A stretch of DNA of 64,000 nucleotides from Chryseobacterium sp. CY350 (lineage in GTDB: Bacteria; Bacteroidota; Bacteroidia; Flavobacteriales; Weeksellaceae). The stretch is taken from positions 1,550,001 through 1,614,000 of the forward strand of contig NZ_CP116034.1 in the NCBI RefSeq assembly GCF_027945075.1, in the 5' to 3' direction. Each line of letters starts with the position of its first letter. Position 1 is the first letter of the stretch. Below are positions 8,875 through 17,474 of this stretch, piece after piece. The notes below the pieces were generated by a model. That model had not been told where the DNA came from and made no database searches. It saw only the letters and a list, made by a program, of their open reading frames with translations. The position numbers and the translations under genes are program-made.

Positions 8875-9139
8875 CATCCGGAAACAATAATCTAACCCAT
8901 TAACTTTCAATTAACTATTGGTACGGATTTAGTATCATTTTAAAATATATGTATAGCTTTTAGGCTCCTTCAAAATTTACTACAGAGATGTCAATTTTTT
9001 TAAATCGCAAACCATCAATTTTTCATGTTCATCATACAGAAAAATTTAGTGCTTCTTACACTTAAGCTTAAGTTGGAGCAAAAGAATTCTTCCAAATGCA
9101 ATATCATCAGATTTACTAACCAATCACAAAATAATTATT
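8875..9139. other. remainder of the 8720-9139 intergenic region
   Basis: The whole gap between the divergent genes is 420 bp. Besides the operator at 8859 I see only -7-like candidates on the plus strand (TAGCTTTT at 8954-8961) and a half-site TCATA at 9032-9036. No second good palindrome and no small gene is visible, so the promoter of the gene at 9140 is unresolved. Confidence 0.4.
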
Positions 9140-10657
9140 ATGAATCGAGACGGAAACACAATCAGTTTTTGGCAATCTACGACTAACGTAAATCAACATC
9201 AAACTGCAAAAGCAAATAATCCCCAACATTATGACACCATAATTGTAGGAGCAGGGATAACCGGCGTAACGCTGGCGAAGGAACTGCAAAATAGAGGGCA
9301 AAAATGCCTAATCATAGAAAAGGCTAACGTTGGATTCGGAACGACAGGTGGAACGACAGCGCATATCAATAATTTTTTCGATTCTTCTTATGACGAAATC
9401 ATCTCCGATTTCGGAGAATATGGGGCAAAGACTCTGGCCAGTGCAGCGAAACAAACTATAAAATATATCCAGTCCAACATTCGTAAATACCATATTTCCT
9501 GCGAATACAATGAGTGCAGTTCTTTTGTTTTCAGTGCAGAAGAAAAACAAAATGACATGCTTGAAAAAATGTTCGATGCACATCAGCTGGTTGGAATTGA
9601 CACTGTAAAAGTTCATAGCATCCCTTTTACACTACCATTCGAAAATGCTATCGAAATAAAAGGTCAGGCACAATTTCATCCGTTACGGTATATTAATAAG
9701 CTGATTAAGGAATTTGAAAGGGAAGGTGGAGTAATACTTACCGCTACTCAAGTAACGGATTTCGAAAACAAGGACGGAAAAGTAAAAATCTTTGTTAATG
9801 AGGACGATTACTATACTGCAGATAATTTGGTCTGGGCGACTCATATTCCTCCGGGAAATAACCGTTTTAGTATACTCTTATCACCATACAGAAGTTATGC
9901 GGTAACCGCAAAATTAGGTAATCCGGTATCGCACATGGCTCAGGCCGCAGATTTATACGATCCCTATCATTATGTCAGATATCATAAATCAGATGATGAT
10001 TATTTTATCATTGTAGGTGGATATGACCATATGACAGGAGACGAGGATGACACTGAAAAACATTTTGCAGATCTTTTATCCTATGTTGACAAAAATTTTA
10101 AATACAGAAATATCACTGCGAAATGGTCTTCTCAATATTATGTACCTGCAGATGGACTGGCGTATATAGGACAGATGCCGGGGGAAAGAAACATTTACAT
10201 CTCAACGGGTTACAACGGTAACGGTATGACCTTCGGATCTATGGCATCACTCATAATTCCGGAATTGATGGAAGGGAAAATAACGCCCTTATCCAATCTG
10301 CTTGACCCCGGACGAATAAAACCTATAGCTAGTGCCCGAAATGTTCTAACAGAAGTTTTTAATGCGTCAGCGCATTTTGTTAAAGATAAATTTTCTGCGG
10401 AAAAAATAAAAGATCTTGATACCATAGTTGCGGGGGAGGGAAGAATAATCAAACACGATGGTGATACTATTGCCGCTTATCGTGACCAAAAATGTGAACT
10501 CCATCTGCTAAGCCCTGTATGTCCACATACAGGATGTAATGTTGTTTGGAACCCCTCAGAAGTTACTTGGGATTGTCCATGCCATGGATCCCGTTTTGAT
10601 ATCGATGGCACTTTATTAAATGGTCCAGCGATGTCAGATCTAAAAAAAATAGATTAA
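9140..10657 (+). CDS. FAD-dependent oxidoreductase with C-terminal Rieske domain
   Basis: This 505-aa fusion has an N-terminal DAO-type FAD domain: dinucleotide motif VGAGITGVTLAKEL (about residue 37), the segment GTTGGTTAHI, and a C-terminal FAD motif with GYNGNGMTFG (about 355). A Rieske [2Fe-2S] domain follows (about 430-500) with both ligand pairs visible, CPHTGC and CPCHGS. In this family electrons pass between the flavin and the cluster, but the substrate is unknown. It stands alone on its strand and is followed by a strong terminator. It is one of the few genes in the island without a clear palindromic operator. Confidence 0.9.
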   Translation: MNRDGNTISFWQSTTNVNQHQTAKANNPQHYDTIIVGAGITGVTLAKELQNRGQKCLIIEKANVGFGTTGGTTAHINNFFDSSYDEIISDFGEYGAKTLASAAKQTIKYIQSNIRKYHISCEYNECSSFVFSAEEKQNDMLEKMFDAHQLVGIDTVKVHSIPFTLPFENAIEIKGQAQFHPLRYINKLIKEFEREGGVILTATQVTDFENKDGKVKIFVNEDDYYTADNLVWATHIPPGNNRFSILLSPYRSYAVTAKLGNPVSHMAQAADLYDPYHYVRYHKSDDDYFIIVGGYDHMTGDEDDTEKHFADLLSYVDKNFKYRNITAKWSSQYYVPADGLAYIGQMPGERNIYISTGYNGNGMTFGSMASLIIPELMEGKITPLSNLLDPGRIKPIASARNVLTEVFNASAHFVKDKFSAEKIKDLDTIVAGEGRIIKHDGDTIAAYRDQKCELHLLSPVCPHTGCNVVWNPSEVTWDCPCHGSRFDIDGTLLNGPAMSDLKKID

Positions 10658-10684
10658 GATTATTAATAACAAACTTTCAAAAAT

Positions 10685-10716
10685 AATAAAAGCCTTCCAC
10701 TCAGAAGGCTTTTATT
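10685..10716 (+). terminator. rho-independent terminator
   Basis: A 13-bp perfect stem (10685-10697 with 10704-10716, core AAGCCTTC/GAAGGCTT) has a CACTCA loop and A/T flanks on both sides. It lies 27 bp after the flavoprotein-Rieske gene. The following 230 bp up to 10948 hold nothing I can identify. Confidence 0.85.
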
Positions 10717-10948
10717 AATAAAGTGAATGGAAATATATAAGTGTTGCACACTTATTGATTAATCATCAAAAATTCAATCATAGATTTGCTTTTAAATATA
10801 TGATATGAGTAAGAGATATTGATTCACCAAAATACCAAGTTCCACTGTGAACCAATAATCCTCCTACATAAGAACTTACTGATATGCCCCGACAAAACAA
10901 CCACCCATCAGAAAACTTTATACGGATTTGTATTTGAAGCCAAAAACA

Positions 10949-12052
10949 TTATTGTACATACGCTTCCCTAGCTTTTAACTTTTTAAAAAGTGCCAGAGAT
11001 TGCGCCACCACCTGATCCATATTATAATATTTATACGTTCCTAAGCGTCCTGTGAAAAAAACATCAGGATAATCTTCAGATAGTCTTTTGTATTGATTGT
11101 AAATCTCCTGATTCTGTTTCCTCGGAATAGGGTAATAAGGATCTCCTTCTGCAGTGGGATATTCGTAAACAATGGTTGTTTTTTCGTTTTTCTGTCCGGT
11201 CAAAAATTTAAACTCAGTAATTCTGGTATACAAATTTGAGGTAGGATAATTTACCGTTCCCGTAGCCTGATAATTTTCCTGATTTAAGGTTTCGAATCTA
11301 AAATCAATAGAACGGTAAGGTAATTTTCCATAGCAATAATCAAAATAAGAATCGATAGGACCTGTATAAATTAAAGTTTTAAAAGGAATAACATCAACAA
11401 TATCCTTGTAATCGGTCTGAAGCATAATGCTAATATTTTTGTGCGACAGCATTTTCTTAAACATTTCGGTATATCCATTTTTTGGCATCGCCTGAAAAGT
11501 GTCTGTGAAATACCGGTCGTCTTTGTTGGTTCTTGTGGGAACACGAGCAGTTACGGAAGCATCCAATTCTGAAGGATCTAGATCCCATTGTTTTTTAGTA
11601 TACCCTTTGAAAAATTTCTCGTACAATTCTTTTCCGACAACATTCAACACGACGTCTTCTGAGGTAAGGATAGGATTTCTTTTTTCAGCTTTTGAAGCTA
11701 AGAAATCGGTAACTTCATCTGACGTTAGATTTTTGCCATACAACTCATTAATGGTTGTTAAATTAATCGGAATTGGAACTAATAATCCGTCAACACTTCC
11801 CAAAACCCGATGTTCATAAGGTCGCCAATCTGTAAACTGTCCTAAATATTTGAATACATCTTCAGAATTGGTGTGGAAAATATGAGGCCCATATTTGTGA
11901 ATCAGAATTCCTTCTTCATTATAAAAATCGTATGCATTACCTGCAATATGATCACGTTTATCAACAATTAAGATTTTCTTTCCTTCGTGAGCAAGACGCT
12001 CTGCTAAAACTGCTCCGGCAAACCCGCAGCCTACTATCAAATAATCATACAT
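10949..12052 (-). CDS. glf: UDP-galactopyranose mutase
   Basis: This 367-aa flavoenzyme interconverts UDP-galactopyranose and UDP-galactofuranose for surface glycans. It has the FAD motif VGCGFAGAVLAERLA at the N-terminus, the HKYGPHIFHTN signature (about 53-63), the KGYTKKQWDLDPSELD segment and the C-terminal FTGRLGTYKYYNMDQVV. The length is normal for the bacterial enzyme. Its start overlaps the stop of the upstream glycosyltransferase gene by 8 bp, so the two are translationally coupled and probably act in the same glycan pathway. Confidence 0.95.
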   Translation of the reverse strand: MYDYLIVGCGFAGAVLAERLAHEGKKILIVDKRDHIAGNAYDFYNEEGILIHKYGPHIFHTNSEDVFKYLGQFTDWRPYEHRVLGSVDGLLVPIPINLTTINELYGKNLTSDEVTDFLASKAEKRNPILTSEDVVLNVVGKELYEKFFKGYTKKQWDLDPSELDASVTARVPTRTNKDDRYFTDTFQAMPKNGYTEMFKKMLSHKNISIMLQTDYKDIVDVIPFKTLIYTGPIDSYFDYCYGKLPYRSIDFRFETLNQENYQATGTVNYPTSNLYTRITEFKFLTGQKNEKTTIVYEYPTAEGDPYYPIPRKQNQEIYNQYKRLSEDYPDVFFTGRLGTYKYYNMDQVVAQSLALFKKLKAREAYVQ

Positions 12053-13172
12053 GGTTGATCTGTTTTTTTAAATTTTCTTTTGCCATTTTATTTATTTGAA
12101 CCTGACTGATGAGCCTGTTCATTTTCTGAAAGGTATTATCCCAGGAATCATCCTCTATAAAATGATCAACGGTTCTAAGCCAGTGATCCTTCTCTGTTTC
12201 TGAAAATAGTTTTTCTGCAGCCAAAATGAACGAGTCTGCATCTTCAACAATTTGCACCAGACCTGCGTTACCATAGGGTTGCACCACATCTTTTATTGCG
12301 GTGGATATCACAGGTTTTCCAGCCGCCAGATATTCCGGAGTTTTAGTTGGACTGATAAATTCTGTTGATTCATTTAACGCAAATAAAATCAGCGCTATAT
12401 CCCAATGGGCAATGTACAACGGCAGTTCTGTGTATGTTTTTGGACCTAAATAATGAATATTGTCTGCTTGCGGCAAATCATCCGGATTAATTTTGACAAC
12501 GGGACCGATAATCACAAACTGCCAGTCTGGGCGCTGCGCAGAAACCTCACGGAGAAGTTCTATATCAAACCTTTCGTCAACAACCCCAAAAAAACCAAGC
12601 CTTGGAAAACCGATATGCGCTTGATCTTCTGGTTCATGCTGAATCTTTCGTGCTTTTCCGAAGTGAGCTTTATCAATACTGCTTGGCATTGCATGGATAT
12701 TATGGTGTCGATCTTTTTTTGCCTGATAAAGAGAATACCCACCAGTAAACACCACATCAGCCATCTTAAAAAGCTCTTCTTCCAGTTCTAACAATTGCGG
12801 CGGTGCAAATCTGAACGCAGACAGCTCATCCATAGAATCATAGATGATAGTCTCAGGATTTAATTGATTGGTAAACCGCAATGCCATTGGTGTGTAGTAC
12901 CAACTTAAATAGTCTTTGATGTCATATTCTTGCAGAATTCTTGAAATTAAATTTTCAATTTTGGTATTCGTGTGCTCATCATGCTGTGTTACAAATAATT
13001 CAACGATATAGACACCATCCTGTACATTGACGATGTACCTATCCGAATCTCCAATCTTGGGCTCTTCAAAATAAAATACTTGATAATGTTTTGAAAAGCG
13101 TGTTAATAAATGTTGAGGTCTTTGATAGACAAAGTTCCATGATAGGTGACTAAAACATAGTAAATATTTCAT
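12045..13172 (-). CDS. glycosyltransferase
   Basis: This is a 375-aa GT-B-type protein. The N-terminus (LLCFSHLSWNFVYQRPQHLLTRF) and the C-terminal donor-site segment (EFISPTKTPEYLAAGKPVIST, about 295-315) match the GT4-like glycosyltransferases often found beside glf. There is no signal peptide. It overlaps glf by 8 bp, so a role in transferring galactofuranose or building a Galf-containing glycan is an inference from context. The operator at 13224-13239 lies 52 bp upstream of the start, which places surface sugar synthesis within the stress regulon. Confidence 0.85.
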   Translation of the reverse strand: MKYLLCFSHLSWNFVYQRPQHLLTRFSKHYQVFYFEEPKIGDSDRYIVNVQDGVYIVELFVTQHDEHTNTKIENLISRILQEYDIKDYLSWYYTPMALRFTNQLNPETIIYDSMDELSAFRFAPPQLLELEEELFKMADVVFTGGYSLYQAKKDRHHNIHAMPSSIDKAHFGKARKIQHEPEDQAHIGFPRLGFFGVVDERFDIELLREVSAQRPDWQFVIIGPVVKINPDDLPQADNIHYLGPKTYTELPLYIAHWDIALILFALNESTEFISPTKTPEYLAAGKPVISTAIKDVVQPYGNAGLVQIVEDADSFILAAEKLFSETEKDHWLRTVDHFIEDDSWDNTFQKMNRLISQVQINKMAKENLKKQINHV

Positions 13173-13194
13173 AGTGTGATGTATTTAATTATGA

Positions 13195-13239
13195 ACAATT
13201 TAGTGAAACATGAATCCAAACATTATGACTTTAGTCACA
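13195..13239 (-). promoter_or_regulatory. Crp/Fnr-type operator for the glycosyltransferase-glf operon
   Basis: TATGACTTTAGTCACA at 13224-13239 has one TATGA half and one CRP-like TCACA half. At the standard 29.5-bp spacing the minus strand reads TAAATTGT (13202-13195), a weak -7 match. Confidence 0.6.
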
Positions 13240-13687
13240 ACATCTCAAATAGGACATTATCATTATAAATATTACAATATGAATACAATATCTTCAAATA
13301 CAAACAATTATATTTACAAAACACTTAAAATTATAAATATATTTGGGAGCGTAAGCCTGAATATTCATCTGAACCACAAACAGGTCGTAATATTTGTTAT
13401 ATTTAACTGAGAAATATATTAAAATATCAATTCTATAAAACCCTTGATCATAAAAAAAGAAAGCAAAGATCTAGACTATGTGAAAATTTTTCACTTGAAT
13501 ATATTACATATCCATCATGAAAATAATATTTTTGCCGGTATTTAATGATATGCCGAAATATAGAGTAAGTATTAAAAAAACGAGTAGTTATCAACCACCC
13601 GCTATATTTAAATAAAACTTTCGGAGTTATATAGTCCTCAAAAAATCCTTCTTATAATCACTTGCATTATTACATTTTAATAAGTGT
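13240..13687. other. intergenic region without genes
   Basis: About 450 bp of AT-rich DNA lie between the operator of the glycosyltransferase operon and the end of the SdhB-like gene. The only structure I see is a 15-bp palindrome GTGAAAATTTTTCAC at 13480-13494. No coding frame with credible content is visible. Confidence 0.5.
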
Positions 13688-14455
13688 TTATTTATCTAAC
13701 AATGCGGACATATATTCACGATTCATTCTGGCAATGTTATCTAGTGAAATATGCTTTGGGCATTCGACTTCGCACGCACCAATAACCGAGCAGTTTCCAA
13801 AACCTTCATCATCCATTGCTTTAACCATGTTCAACACTCTGCGTTTTGCCTCTACCCTTCCCTGAGGCAATAGTGCCAGATGAGATACTTTTGCACCTAC
13901 AAAAAGCATTGCCGCACCGTTTGGGCAGCATGCTACACAAGCGCCACAGCTAATACAGGCAGCAGCATCCATTGCTTTATCTGCATCATCTTTATCAACA
14001 AGAATCGAGTTGGCGTCCAACGTATTCCCCGAGGTATTTACTGAAATAAAACCTCCTGCTGCCATAATCCTGTCAAAAGAACTGCGATCTACGATCAAGT
14101 CTTTAATTACCGGAAAAGCTGTACTTCGAAATGGTTCGATAACAATCGTTTGGCCATCATGGAACATTCTCATGTGGAGCTGACAAGTGGCAATTCCTGT
14201 GTCCGGACCATGAGCTATACCATTGATATATAAGGAGCACATTCCACAAATTCCCTCCCGGCAGTCATGGTCGAAGGCAATTGGTTCGTGATTTTGGTCA
14301 ATTAGATTAGCATTGAGCATATCAAGCATTTCCAGAAAGGACGACTCTGTGGAAACGTCAGATATTTTGTAAATCTCAAACCGTCCTTTTGTACGGCTAT
14401 TCTTTTGTCTCCAGATTTTTAAAGTTAAATTCAGGTTTTGTTTAGTATTCATCAT
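13688..14455 (-). CDS. sdhB: succinate dehydrogenase/fumarate reductase iron-sulfur subunit, orphan
   Basis: The 255-aa protein carries all three cluster motifs of SdhB/FrdB. The [2Fe-2S] ligands are in [10 protein letters not shown] with a later Cys, the [4Fe-4S] ligands are in [12 protein letters not shown], and the [3Fe-4S] site has Cys residues in [13 protein letters not shown]. It would link a flavoprotein subunit to the quinone-binding membrane anchor. Neither SdhA nor SdhC genes are nearby; its neighbours are unrelated stress genes. It may be a second B subunit swapped into the complex under the control of the operator at 14522, or a relic. Key residues are intact, so it is probably functional. 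Confidence 0.88.
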   Translation of the reverse strand: MMNTKQNLNLTLKIWRQKNSRTKGRFEIYKISDVSTESSFLEMLDMLNANLIDQNHEPIAFDHDCREGICGMCSLYINGIAHGPDTGIATCQLHMRMFHDGQTIVIEPFRSTAFPVIKDLIVDRSSFDRIMAAGGFISVNTSGNTLDANSILVDKDDADKAMDAAACISCGACVACCPNGAAMLFVGAKVSHLALLPQGRVEAKRRVLNMVKAMDDEGFGNCSVIGACEVECPKHISLDNIARMNREYMSALLDK

Positions 14456-14492
14456 AATAAGGTTTAAAATTGGTTGATAGTAATAGGTAATA

Positions 14493-14566
14493 TAAAGTTA
14501 CAACCGAACAAACTGCCTTACTATGAGGATAGTCATAATCTAAGGCAGTTTTATCATGTATCTTTA
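14493..14566. promoter_or_regulatory. bidirectional Crp/Fnr-type operator nested in an 11-bp inverted repeat
   Basis: TATGAGGATAGTCATA lies at 14522-14537. The minus strand has TAACTTTA at 14500-14493 and the plus strand has TATCTTTA at 14559-14566, both exactly 29.5 bp from the centre. An outer inverted repeat AAACTGCCTTA/TAAGGCAGTTT (14510-14520 and 14541-14551) frames the operator. It serves the SdhB-like gene on the minus strand and the small gene on the plus strand. Confidence 0.72.
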
Positions 14567-14636
14567 TCTGGTGAAACACGAGGATGAATTCAAGGTTATG
14601 ATGGACGTGGATAAAATAACTAAAAACAAATATATT

Positions 14637-14870
14637 ATGGCAACTGTAGAATTTAAGAAAGAAGATTGTGTAAAAGGAGATTTCGACGAATTCCATGTCA
14701 AATATAAGATGAGCGAAATTGGAAACGGCAGTAATCTTTTAGTGGAAATATTACATAAAGACGGTATATACAATATGGTTCAAGTGCCCATTAGACGTTC
14801 TGATAATTCTATTTTTATATGTTTTTCTGAGCCCACTGATGGAAGGCTGATTTTTGAGAAATATGATTAA
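14637..14870 (+). CDS. hypothetical protein, 77 aa
   Basis: The frame is open from an ATG at 14556, but the plus-strand -7 element at 14559-14566 would put the transcription start near 14572, inside that longer frame. The first well-placed start after it is ATG 14637 (MATVEFKKEDC); ATG codons at 14598 and 14601 are other options. The product is a small soluble beta-rich protein without a signal peptide. I do not recognise the family. A bidirectional terminator follows the gene. Confidence 0.55.
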   Translation: MATVEFKKEDCVKGDFDEFHVKYKMSEIGNGSNLLVEILHKDGIYNMVQVPIRRSDNSIFICFSEPTDGRLIFEKYD

Positions 14871-14916
14871 TTAGATTGTGTTTTCATACTTGTTATTATT
14901 TGAGTTTTTAATTGAG

Positions 14917-14950
14917 AAAGAGAGCGAGACAGTAAAGTTTCGCTCTCTTT
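14917..14950. terminator. bidirectional terminator
   Basis: An 11-bp perfect stem AAAGAGAGCGA/TCGCTCTCTTT has a 12-nt loop. It lies between the small plus-strand gene ending at 14870 and the minus-strand gene ending at 14982. Confidence 0.75.
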
Positions 14951-14981
14951 GTTTAATTAAATGCTATCCTATCAAAATTAA

Positions 14982-15149
14982 TTACTTTTCCGGATGCACT
15001 GGCTGAACTTCTCCAGTAGGCATAGACTGAAATAGTCCCGGGAATATCATTTGCAAAATAAAATATATTACGATCGTCAGAGGTATTAACGAAAATAAAA
15101 TAATGATCCAGACATTAGGTCTGTTTTTTTTTTCAGATTTTTGTTCCAT
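14982..15149 (-). CDS. small single-pass membrane protein, 55 aa
   Basis: From ATG 15149 the frame gives a charged N-terminus (MEQKSEKKNRPN), one hydrophobic helix (about residues 13-40, WIIILFSLIPLTIVIYFIL) and a short polar tail ending PVHPEK. It starts 60 bp after the cyanophycinase gene and is probably the last gene of that operon. No function can be named. Confidence 0.6.
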   Translation of the reverse strand: MEQKSEKKNRPNVWIIILFSLIPLTIVIYFILQMIFPGLFQSMPTGEVQPVHPEK

Positions 15150-15209
15150 AGTATTTATTTAAAGGTTTATTATTTCAAATTATCCAAAACAATTTTAAAA
15201 ATTAAAATA

Positions 15210-16052
15210 TCAATGACCCATCACACCTTTTAAACTGCCATTTTTTAAATCAAAACTGCATCCATCCGTAAGAATATGAACTTTTAAATTTTCAGCATAT
15301 ACTGCTTCACCCTTAGTTACGGTACCAATATTTGTTTGCATTAATTCTTTACCTGAAAGAATAACTGCCATCCCGGAGCCGATGCATTTCGCAATATTCC
15401 CCCGTTCAATCATGAGCGCAGTATCTTCTCCCAACCCAATCCCCCAATGGTCTTGATGTAGAATCGACGCATGTGCCAATCTGCTGAACCGCCCTCTGTG
15501 AACAAAATGTGTATCGATAATACACTTATCTATCAGACCTAAGCCTGACATCAATTTAATATCGCGATTCAGCATCGCTTCCCCATTTACGGCATCACTG
15601 ATAATAATTTTAGGCATACACATGGCTCCGGCACTTGTTCCTGCAATAAGGAAACCTTCTTCCGTTTTATATTTCTTGATTAAGATTTCACTAATCGCAG
15701 ATTCCTTCAAGTCATCACATATCTTATTCTGGTCACCACCTGTAAAAAAAACTGTGTTCGCAGCTTCCAGACGTTTAAAATAATGATCCGAATGTAATTG
15801 CTGATCGCAAAAATGTAGAAAATCATAATTTGTAAATCCGATCTCATTAAAAGTTTCGGTATAGATTTCCCGCATACTTTCCGGTTCTGAACTTGCCGTA
15901 GTAATGACTTCAATGCGGTCACCTTTGTGACGGGTTAAAAGCTTTAAGATTTCATGCGGTACAAAATCACGGTTAATCTTTTCCATCTCATTTTCTGAAT
16001 CGCTCCTGTCTTCATTTCCTCCGATTATCAATAATTTTCCTTTTGGCATCAT
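15210..16052 (-). CDS. cyanophycinase-like serine peptidase (S51 family)
   Basis: This 280-aa protein resembles cyanophycinase, which cuts multi-arginyl-poly-aspartate or related dipeptide polymers. The catalytic and binding motifs are all present: FTGGDQ (about 108), the nucleophile Ser in GTSAGAM (about 141), the His in DTHFVHRGRFSRL (about 183), and GIGLGEDTAL (about 212). There is no signal peptide. Directly upstream is a second copy in which these residues are lost. No cyanophycin synthetase is in the window, so the real substrate may be another isopeptide or acyl-peptide. Confidence 0.85.
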   Translation of the reverse strand: MMPKGKLLIIGGNEDRSDSENEMEKINRDFVPHEILKLLTRHKGDRIEVITTASSEPESMREIYTETFNEIGFTNYDFLHFCDQQLHSDHYFKRLEAANTVFFTGGDQNKICDDLKESAISEILIKKYKTEEGFLIAGTSAGAMCMPKIIISDAVNGEAMLNRDIKLMSGLGLIDKCIIDTHFVHRGRFSRLAHASILHQDHWGIGLGEDTALMIERGNIAKCIGSGMAVILSGKELMQTNIGTVTKGEAVYAENLKVHILTDGCSFDLKNGSLKGVMGH

Positions 16053-16096
16053 ACTTTTACCTATTTTAAGATTTAAATATTATTAATTATTATATA

Positions 16097-16918
16097 TTAC
16101 ACTGAATAACCTCCGTCCTGAAGGTTAATAGTTGAGCCATCAATCATCACTCGACCTTTTAAATTTTTCACATAAAAAGAACGATTCGGATTTTTAAAAT
16201 TCCCGCTTAAATGCTTTGTGTCCATTGCGTTGACCAGCATAATTGTACCATCACCTTTACACATCCCGACAAAACCGTTCTGCACAATCAATACCGTCCC
16301 ACTTCCCAATCCGATACCTAATAGGTCATGATGTTTAACTACGGTATAAGCAAGCTTATCATATCCTGTCCGTTGTGAATATTGTGAATCAATAATACAG
16401 TTATTCAAAAACCCCAATCCCTGCGTCAACTCAAGACATTTCTTGAAAGAATTTTCAGAAGTTGTGTTACAAATCATTTTACCGGGTATGTATAATGCCC
16501 CTTTGCTGACACCACTGATGGTAAAATACTGTTCCTGCATATATTTCATATGTAAAATATTTAAGATAGTGGTATCCTTTAACAAGGAATATAATTTTGA
16601 ATGATTCCCTACAAACAGTACCACGTTCGTTTTGGTTATTCTATTCACTACCTCAGCATTTGAAATACAATCTTCGGTAAAATGGATGCAATCAAAGTTT
16701 TTAAATCCAGATTGCGCCAACGCTTGTTTGTAGAACTTCTGATAAGATACATAAGATTCGGAATCCGATGTAATAATCTCTATTCGATCGATTTTCCTCT
16801 TAGTCAAGAAAGTCAACAATCCAGAAGATGCAGATTTTTTCGACCATTGATTATCTTCATTATCCAAACCTTCATTACAATTAATAAATACCAGTTTTCC
16901 TTTTGGGTGTATTGCCAT
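16097..16918 (-). CDS. degenerate cyanophycinase paralogue (probable pseudoenzyme)
   Basis: The 273-aa protein is collinear with its neighbour at 15210-16052 but has lost catalytic features. GGDQ is replaced by GNHS, GTSAGA by GVSKGA (Ser kept), DTHF by DSQY (His lost), and GLGEDTA by GLGSGTV (Glu lost). The frame is intact and well conserved in length, so it looks like a maintained pseudoenzyme and not a recent pseudogene. I chose ATG 16918 (MAIHPKGKLVF), which aligns with the neighbour's start and lies 10 bp after the lipoprotein stop; a longer start at 16945 would overlap that gene. Confidence 0.8.
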   Translation of the reverse strand: MAIHPKGKLVFINCNEGLDNEDNQWSKKSASSGLLTFLTKRKIDRIEIITSDSESYVSYQKFYKQALAQSGFKNFDCIHFTEDCISNAEVVNRITKTNVVLFVGNHSKLYSLLKDTTILNILHMKYMQEQYFTISGVSKGALYIPGKMICNTTSENSFKKCLELTQGLGFLNNCIIDSQYSQRTGYDKLAYTVVKHHDLLGIGLGSGTVLIVQNGFVGMCKGDGTIMLVNAMDTKHLSGNFKNPNRSFYVKNLKGRVMIDGSTINLQDGGYSV

Positions 16919-16928
16919 GATCAATAAT

Positions 16929-17135
16929 TTAATGTTGTGATTCATCCTGATCGTTTATCCTTTTGTTATCAAATGGCTGGCGACTAAGCGTATCTGATAT
17001 TTCCGGTACTGTCTTTATAGTGTCAGATTTTCTGTCATTAACGCTTTGTCTTGAATTATCCTTATCCTTGTATTGGGTTTCAGATTTTGTACAGCTTATC
17101 ACTAAAAAGAGGCTGAATGCTAATGTAAGTTTCAT
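16929..17135 (-). CDS. small lipoprotein, 68 aa
   Basis: MKLTLAFSLFLVISC is a short signal peptide with a lipobox Cys at residue 15. The mature part is polar and charged with no known domain. It leads the operon with the two cyanophycinase-like genes and has the best promoter of the island (operator 17184-17199 with a perfect -7). It resembles the lipoprotein at 6166-6426, which also opens an operon. Confidence 0.7.
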   Translation of the reverse strand: MKLTLAFSLFLVISCTKSETQYKDKDNSRQSVNDRKSDTIKTVPEISDTLSRQPFDNKRINDQDESQH

Positions 17136-17154
17136 ATCAATATATTTTGGTCTC

Positions 17155-17199
17155 CAAACCTACAAAAGATCATAACCTATTTTTATGACAAAAATCACA
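17155..17199 (-). promoter_or_regulatory. Crp/Fnr-type operator plus perfect -7 for the cyanophycinase operon
   Basis: TATGACAAAAATCACA at 17184-17199 is centred 29.5 bp from TAGGTTTG (minus strand, 17162-17155), a perfect TAnnTTTG match. The leader to the lipoprotein start is about 15 nt. Confidence 0.75.
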
Positions 17200-17352
17200 T
17201 CCAATTCTGAAAGCAATCTATTCTTACTATGCTGCAATCTTTTAACAGCAAGAATCCATTTATAAATAACAATCCTTTGAACAAGTTTTGAAGATTAACA
17301 GATATATAATTTTGTCTCTAAGCAGAATTTTCGGTATAAAACATTTTAGAAG

Positions 17353-17398
17353 TGTGATCGAAATCATACGCATAAGCATGTCATTCTAGGTACTTTTG
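17353..17398 (+). promoter_or_regulatory. Crp/Fnr-type operator plus perfect -7 for regulator 2
   Basis: TGTGATCGAAATCATA at 17353-17368 has one CRP-like TGTGA half and one TCATA half. The plus-strand TACTTTTG at 17391-17398 is a perfect -7, 30.5 bp from the centre. The implied leader to the ATG at 17661 is about 255 nt and holds a conserved hairpin. Confidence 0.68.
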
Positions 17399-17474
17399 TA
17401 CGATCACTTTTCACTACGGTGAAACACGGGCTTTTATAAAGTTCGGAAGATAGAAAACAACTCTGACTGGAGTC

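Noticed and set aside
9021..9036. Possible fourteenth operator before the flavoprotein-Rieske gene
   Set aside because: Only the right half (TCATA) matches, the left half has two mismatches and the -7 spacing is off by about one base with a poor box.
13480..13494. Palindrome GTGAAAATTTTTCAC as an operator
   Set aside because: It does not match the island consensus or spacing and is far from any start; it may be a chance AT-rich palindrome or weak terminator.
14442..14773. Minus-strand frames of 69-84 codons over the small gene at 14637
   Set aside because: They cross the operator and the SdhB promoter and have no coding features.
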